IMG/VR virus record: IMGVR_UViG_3300025872_000301
Span: 1-23,996 of that record
DNA: 23,996 bases
Strand: one strand, 5' to 3'
From: a virus
Positions 20,094 through 23,996 of the stretch are shown here, in pieces (within the stretch, counting starts at the first letter, position 1; each line of letters begins with the position of its first letter). The position numbers and the translations under genes were made by a program. A model generated the notes under the pieces. That model did no database searches. It was not told the origin of the DNA and saw only the letters and a program-made list of their open reading frames with translations.

Positions 20094-22215
20094 CTTTAGG
20101 TCGGTCATTCCCGACCAGTTCGAACTGGCGGCCGTTGGCGATCACGTCGCGGGTGTGACGGTGGCACTGGGAAAGAAGGCCGCCGAGAAACTGTTGGGCC
20201 GGCCGGTGAACATGAAGAAGGACGTGGGTGAGAGGTTTGTCCTCGACTCGGGGGTGGTGGTAGTTCAACACCACCCGGTGAAGATCGTGGAGGCCAGTAA
20301 GGAGAAGGGGGGCGCGGCCGAAAGACTAGTCGAGTCTTGGGTGGACGTGTGGGAGTTCGCCCTTGAACTGTCCAAGGGGGAGGAGACGGAAGTACCCGAC
20401 GTAGCCCTCATCACCGACACCGACCAGATATTGTCGGTGTTGTCTGAGATCAGGGATAACCCGAGGTACGTCGCCTACGACTACGAGACGTGGGGAGACG
20501 CCAACGCCCTCCGCCCCGAGTTGAACTCGGACTTCAAGATCTTGACCGTGGGACTGGCCTTTGATGACGACGAACTTGGGCCGGTTGCGTTGGCTTTCCC
20601 GGTCGAGCATCCGGCGGCCGGGGTGGACTATGCGTCGGTCCTGTCGGCGTGGAGGGAGGTATTGGAGACGTGCCCCACCTGCGCACATCACTGTAAATAC
20701 GAGCACAAGGTGAACCTGAGGAAGTACGGGAAGTCTTGGCTTGCCGACGACACCATGTTGGCCAGTTACGTGATGGAGGAGGCCGCCAGTCATTCGCTAT
20801 CTTCGTGCATGAAGAGGTATGGCATACGTTGGGGCCACAAGAACGACGGGATCGGAGAGGACCCGATGTCGGCGAAGATCACCGACCTCCTCCGCTACAA
20901 CGGACTGGACGCATTGGCCACGCTAGAGTTGAAGGCGAAGATGTGCGCCAAGATGGATAAGGAGCAGGTTGGTGTTTGGGGGATGGAGTGCGAGTTCGCC
21001 CTCGGTCTGGCCAAGTTGGAGGACACCGGGATAGCGTACGACCCGCAGTCTCTCGTCGATGTCAGGATCAAGTTGGCGGCCGAGGTGGAGGCGGCGCGTA
21101 GGGCGGTGTTCGAGTCTCCTGAGATCAAGGAAGTCGAGAAGCACTTCGGAAGAGAGTTCAACTCGAAGAGCAACCCGATGATGCAGCACCTAGTCTTCAA
21201 GGTGCTTAAGGAGAAGATCCGTGGTAGGACTCCCTCAGGTTCACCCAGTCTAGACAAGCGTGTACTCGAGAAACTGGAGGAGAAGCATCCCGTCCTCAAG
21301 GCACTGGCGTCTTGGAGGTCTAGGTCTGCCATGATCACCGGGTTCGTAGACAAGTGGTCCCAATACGTGTCTCCCTCCGGTCTCATGCACGGGCAGTTCA
21401 GCCAAGCCGTTACCATGACCGGCCGCCTCTCCAGTACGGAACCCAACTTTCAGAACATACCCAAGAACTCCATCGTCAAGTCAGTGTTTGTAAGCAGATC
21501 CGGCGGTTGGCTGATCGCCGGCGACTACGCTCAGCAGGAGCCTAGACTGGTGGCCGGGATCAGCGGGGACGAGAAGATGAAGTCGGCTCTGAATGACGGA
21601 CTTGACCTGCACCGTTTCGCTGCCAGTGAGATCTTCGGGGTCAAGTTCGAGTCGGTAGACGACAAGCAGCGCGACGTCGGGAAGCGGATGAACCTAGGTA
21701 TCATCTATGGTCAAACCGAGTACGGACTGGCTCAGAAGACTGGCATGAGTCTGCCGGACGCCCGGGCCCTTCTCAAGCGATACGACGTTGCCTTCCCGGG
21801 TGTGGCCCGGTGGAAGCAGGAGCAAGTGGCGTTCGCCGTCCGGAACGGCTACGTCAGTGACCTGTTCGGGTCCCGCCGGCACTTGCCCGACGTGTGGTCG
21901 AACGACGAGGCTACCCGCCACCGCGCCTACCGTCAGGCCGGCAACTCTCCGATCCAGTCCACCGCCGCGAAGTTGACCATGCTGTCCCTGTGCATGATGC
22001 AAGAGAGGTTGTTTCTGAAGGGTAGCGTCATCATGCAGGTCCACGACTCCGTGGTGATCGACGTCCCCGACCGGTGGCTCGATCAAGGTCTCGAGATCTT
22101 GAGGGAGTGCATGTTGATCCACAACGAGATGCCGTACTGGGAGCCCCGGGGCGTTCCGTTCAAGGTGGACGTGAAGGCCGGTCTGAACCTCAAGGAGATG
22201 TACGATGTCAAGTAA
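20044..22215 (+). CDS. dpoZ: Family A DNA polymerase with 3'-5' exonuclease (candidate DpoZ)
   Basis: 723 aa. Residues about 35-85 look like the C-terminal half of a uracil-DNA glycosylase (GVTVALGKKAAEKLLGRP; QHHPVKIVEA). Then the 3'-5' exonuclease: Asp146/Glu148 (AYDYETWG), a Glu220 in place of the usual second-motif Asp (CKYEHK), and Tyr285/Asp289 (YNGLDA). The polymerase domain has TGRLSSTEPNFQNIP, motif A (DYAQQEPR, Asp494), motif B (Arg543, Lys547, Leu551, Tyr555) and motif C (QVHDSVV, Asp668). No 5'-3' exonuclease. Position 762 of E. coli Pol I is Leu here. The symbol is proposed only because purZ lies close downstream; the sequence does not itself prove 2-aminoadenine preference. ATG overlaps the sigma-like gene by 50 nt. 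Confidence 0.85.
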   Translation: MTCSIPLYAVDVVHPGDFRSVIPDQFELAAVGDHVAGVTVALGKKAAEKLLGRPVNMKKDVGERFVLDSGVVVVQHHPVKIVEASKEKGGAAERLVESWVDVWEFALELSKGEETEVPDVALITDTDQILSVLSEIRDNPRYVAYDYETWGDANALRPELNSDFKILTVGLAFDDDELGPVALAFPVEHPAAGVDYASVLSAWREVLETCPTCAHHCKYEHKVNLRKYGKSWLADDTMLASYVMEEAASHSLSSCMKRYGIRWGHKNDGIGEDPMSAKITDLLRYNGLDALATLELKAKMCAKMDKEQVGVWGMECEFALGLAKLEDTGIAYDPQSLVDVRIKLAAEVEAARRAVFESPEIKEVEKHFGREFNSKSNPMMQHLVFKVLKEKIRGRTPSGSPSLDKRVLEKLEEKHPVLKALASWRSRSAMITGFVDKWSQYVSPSGLMHGQFSQAVTMTGRLSSTEPNFQNIPKNSIVKSVFVSRSGGWLIAGDYAQQEPRLVAGISGDEKMKSALNDGLDLHRFAASEIFGVKFESVDDKQRDVGKRMNLGIIYGQTEYGLAQKTGMSLPDARALLKRYDVAFPGVARWKQEQVAFAVRNGYVSDLFGSRRHLPDVWSNDEATRHRAYRQAGNSPIQSTAAKLTMLSLCMMQERLFLKGSVIMQVHDSVVIDVPDRWLDQGLEILRECMLIHNEMPYWEPRGVPFKVDVKAGLNLKEMYDVK

Positions 22216-22453
22216 GAGCAAGGCCGTGGTGGCCCAGTCTACCGACTCGGCAGTCGGAGCGAGACGTGTCTACGTCGCAATCGCGCGTACCGTTTCCCTT
22301 CCCGGATACGAGTCGGTAAGGGTGGAGTACGGCGAAGGAGATGAAGTCAAGTCAGGTGAGAGTCACGACGAAGTGCGTGACCGTCTCGTGGCGCGTGTCC
22401 ATGAGACTGCTTTCGAACTGGTCGAGGCACTGAAGGAGCAATTGAAGTCATGA
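22205..22453 (+). CDS. Small protein of unknown function, 82 aa
   Basis: ATG 22205 overlaps the polymerase stop by 11 nt. The middle, RVYVAIARTVSLPGYESVRV followed by EYGEGDEVKSGES, is a beta-hairpin-like segment, and the end is an amphipathic helix. I have an impression of similar small phage proteins next to single-strand binding proteins (pattern S-R-T-x-x-x-x-Y-x-S-x-R-V-E-x-G), but cannot name the family. Its stop overlaps the next start (ATGA). Probably a replication accessory, by position. Confidence 0.65.
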   Translation: MSSKSKAVVAQSTDSAVGARRVYVAIARTVSLPGYESVRVEYGEGDEVKSGESHDEVRDRLVARVHETAFELVEALKEQLKS

Positions 22454-23235
22454 TCGACAAGGATCTTCTCCGCAAGCAGTTGAAGGACGCTCAGGAGCGT
22501 CGCGCCACCGGGATGGTGGCGTACGTCAAGGAGGACACCACCCTGCGCATTCTCCCGTTCACTGATGCGTCGACCGGGAAGGCTCTCGTCGCCCGGGAGT
22601 TCCGTCAGTGGCGCCCCAGTGGCGAGGGACGGCCCGTCGCTCACCGTGGAAACTGGGGCAAGCCCGACCTGTTCGAGGTCGTTCGGCAGCAGGGGGCCGA
22701 GTTCCCTTGGCGCCCGACCACTGCGTACCTCGTCAACGGCGTGGACGTCGCTTCCGGCGATCAGGAACTCCGTACGTGGCAGTTGCCGGCCTCCGTCTAC
22801 GAGGCGATCGTCGAGATCCTCCTTGACGACGAGTTCGAGAATGTCCTCGACCCCAAGTCGGGCATGCCGTTCAAGATCAAGCGCTCGGGTACCGGGCTCA
22901 AGACCAAGTATTCCGTGATGGTCGGTCAGAAGGCCGTCGACGTCTCGAAGTTCGTCAAGCAGGTCCGTGATCCTCTGTCGGCCATCGAAGACCCCGGGTT
23001 GGCCCGTCAGGCTGACGCTCTCGGCGTCGACCTGTCGGAGTTCGACGTGGAGGAGTCTGATCCCGAGCCGGTGGCAAAGAAGAAGCCGACGAAGGCCGCT
23101 CCCGTGGCCGAGGAGACCGAGGACGAAGACGAGGGGGGCGACGAGCCCCTGTTCCCGCCGGCGGCTTCCACGGCCAAGCCGAAGGCCACCGGAGCGACTA
23201 GCATCCGCGACCTGCTCAAGGGAGGTAAGAAGTGA
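22450..23235 (+). CDS. gp32-like single-strand DNA-binding protein, 261 aa
   Basis: Probable replication SSB. The core (about residues 1-190) has WRPSGEGRPVAHRGNWGKPD, and the DPKSGMPFKIKRSGTGLKTKY segment resembles the phage gp32-type SSB pattern D-x-x-x-G-x-x-x-x-I-x-R-x-G-x-G-x-x-T-x-Y. The last about 60 residues are acidic and Lys/Ala/Pro-rich (EETEDEDEGGDEPLF), a protein-interaction tail as in SSBs. The codon use is of the strong-expression class, as expected for a stoichiometric protein. It sits between the polymerase and purZ. Its stop overlaps the next start (GTGA). Confidence 0.75.
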   Translation: MIDKDLLRKQLKDAQERRATGMVAYVKEDTTLRILPFTDASTGKALVAREFRQWRPSGEGRPVAHRGNWGKPDLFEVVRQQGAEFPWRPTTAYLVNGVDVASGDQELRTWQLPASVYEAIVEILLDDEFENVLDPKSGMPFKIKRSGTGLKTKYSVMVGQKAVDVSKFVKQVRDPLSAIEDPGLARQADALGVDLSEFDVEESDPEPVAKKKPTKAAPVAEETEDEDEGGDEPLFPPAASTAKPKATGATSIRDLLKGGKK

Positions 23236-23996
23236 TCGAACGAGGGGCAATCTGCGTCATCGACTCCCAGTGGGGGTCTTGTGGCAAGGGCAAGGTGGAA
23301 GGTGCGCTGTATCAGAAGTATCCCGACATTCAGGTCGGGGTGTCTGACAACATGCCCAACGCCGGCCACACCGTCTACGACGCCAACGGCGTCAAGCGCG
23401 TTCTCAAGGCTCTTCCCGTCTCCACCGCGTTCGGGCGCACTGGCGTCCTTGGTCCCCATGCCGCGTTCTACGAGTCCACGATCGGGGTGGAGTGGGACGC
23501 GCTCAAGGACTTGGGCGGGGTCCTGTACATCGACAAGATGGCTAGCGTGGTTCAGACCGCCGACAACATCAAGGAGATGAGTCTCGTTCAGAACATCGCG
23601 TCCACTGGTCAGGGTGGTGGTTCTGCCTCGATCCGGAAGATGGAGAGGCTTGGGCTCGGCACGTTGGCAGTCAACTACAAGCCCGACGATCCCCGCCGGC
23701 AGATCGTGATGTCGACCGCCATCTACGTACAGATGGTTGCTCGCCGGTCCCCCGTCATGCTCGAGGGATCTCAGGGGTTTGACCTCTCCTTGAATCACGG
23801 GCACCTGTACCCTCACGTTACCAGTCGTGACGTCACCCCGAACCGGATGCTAGATAATGCCGGACTCAGCCCGTTCGACTGCAAGGAAGTGATCGGAGTG
23901 GTCAGGACCTTCCCAATCAGGGTCGGGAACTATGGTGAGTTCTCGAGTGGCCCGTACTACCCCGATCAGGAGGAACTGTCGTGGTCGGACGTCTCC
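23232..23996 (+). CDS. purZ: PurZ (2-aminoadenine succinate precursor synthetase), partial
   Basis: Adenylosuccinate synthetase family, 255 codons visible, cut by the right edge (family members of this type are about 340-350 aa). GTG 23232 overlaps the SSB stop. Motifs: QWGSCGKGK (13-21) where PurA has QWGDEGKGK; the catalytic Asp is Ser16. NAGHT with His46 is kept, as are ASTGQGGG (123-130) and LEGSQGFDLSLNHGHLYP (177-194). The Asp to Ser (or Gly) change is the known mark of phage PurZ, which joins Asp to dGMP to make the precursor of dZTP. The sequence supports PurZ strongly; actual use of dGMP is inferred from that residue and the phage setting. Confidence 0.88.
   Translation, partial: MIERGAICVIDSQWGSCGKGKVEGALYQKYPDIQVGVSDNMPNAGHTVYDANGVKRVLKALPVSTAFGRTGVLGPHAAFYESTIGVEWDALKDLGGVLYIDKMASVVQTADNIKEMSLVQNIASTGQGGGSASIRKMERLGLGTLAVNYKPDDPRRQIVMSTAIYVQMVARRSPVMLEGSQGFDLSLNHGHLYPHVTSRDVTPNRMLDNAGLSPFDCKEVIGVVRTFPIRVGNYGEFSSGPYYPDQEELSWSDVS

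Noticed and set aside
1-23996. tRNA, CRISPR array, insertion sequence, integrase or attachment site
   Set aside because: No cloverleaf-like, repeat-spacer or transposase sequence was recognised by eye in the window; a tRNAscan or CRISPR search would settle it.

Overview
This window is part of a tailed double-stranded DNA phage genome (siphovirus-like; a prophage fragment is less likely because no host genes, integrase or transposase are visible). The evidence is the dense, mostly one-strand layout with many 1-14 nt ATGA/GTGA overlaps, a recognisable head-to-tail morphogenesis series, and a phage replication block. It is GC-rich by eye. The host cannot be named from the sequence.

Layout. Positions 1-1574 hold three minus-strand genes for cysteine-rich proteins: a partial one at the left edge, a zinc-ribbon-like protein, and a 325-aa protein with about 20 Cys. 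From about 1650 the plus strand carries a Mu-like head module: F-like minor head protein, several small head-region proteins, two tandem paralogues, an I-like protease/scaffold fusion, a decoration-like protein and a gpT-like major capsid protein. A strong hairpin terminator or attenuator follows at 8766-8795. Next come the connector (gp36-like), tail completion (gpG-like), tail tube, two tail assembly chaperone frames joined by a clear -1 ribosomal frameshift signal, a carbohydrate-binding-module-like protein, a possible tail terminator, a short tape measure and two large distal tail proteins. Terminase, portal and lysis genes are not in the window.

After a 123-base intergenic region (17175-17297) come a lysine-rich protein, a 33-aa membrane peptide and a terminator. 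The nucleic-acid block follows: RecB/Cas4-like exonuclease, thermonuclease-like protein, PD-(D/E)XK endonuclease, sigma-like factor, family A DNA polymerase, a small protein, a gp32-like single-strand binding protein, and the first 255 codons of an adenylosuccinate synthetase-like gene cut by the right edge.

The most important reading is that this last gene is PurZ rather than PurA: the catalytic Asp of the phosphate loop is Ser (QWGSCGKGK), the hallmark of the enzyme that makes the precursor of 2-aminoadenine (base Z). With a family A polymerase three genes upstream, the window probably belongs to a phage whose DNA carries 2-aminoadenine instead of adenine. Other notable signals are a three-stem hairpin at 9321-9416, a uracil-DNA-glycosylase-like half domain at the N-terminus of the polymerase, and two codon-use regimes that split highly expressed from weakly expressed genes.
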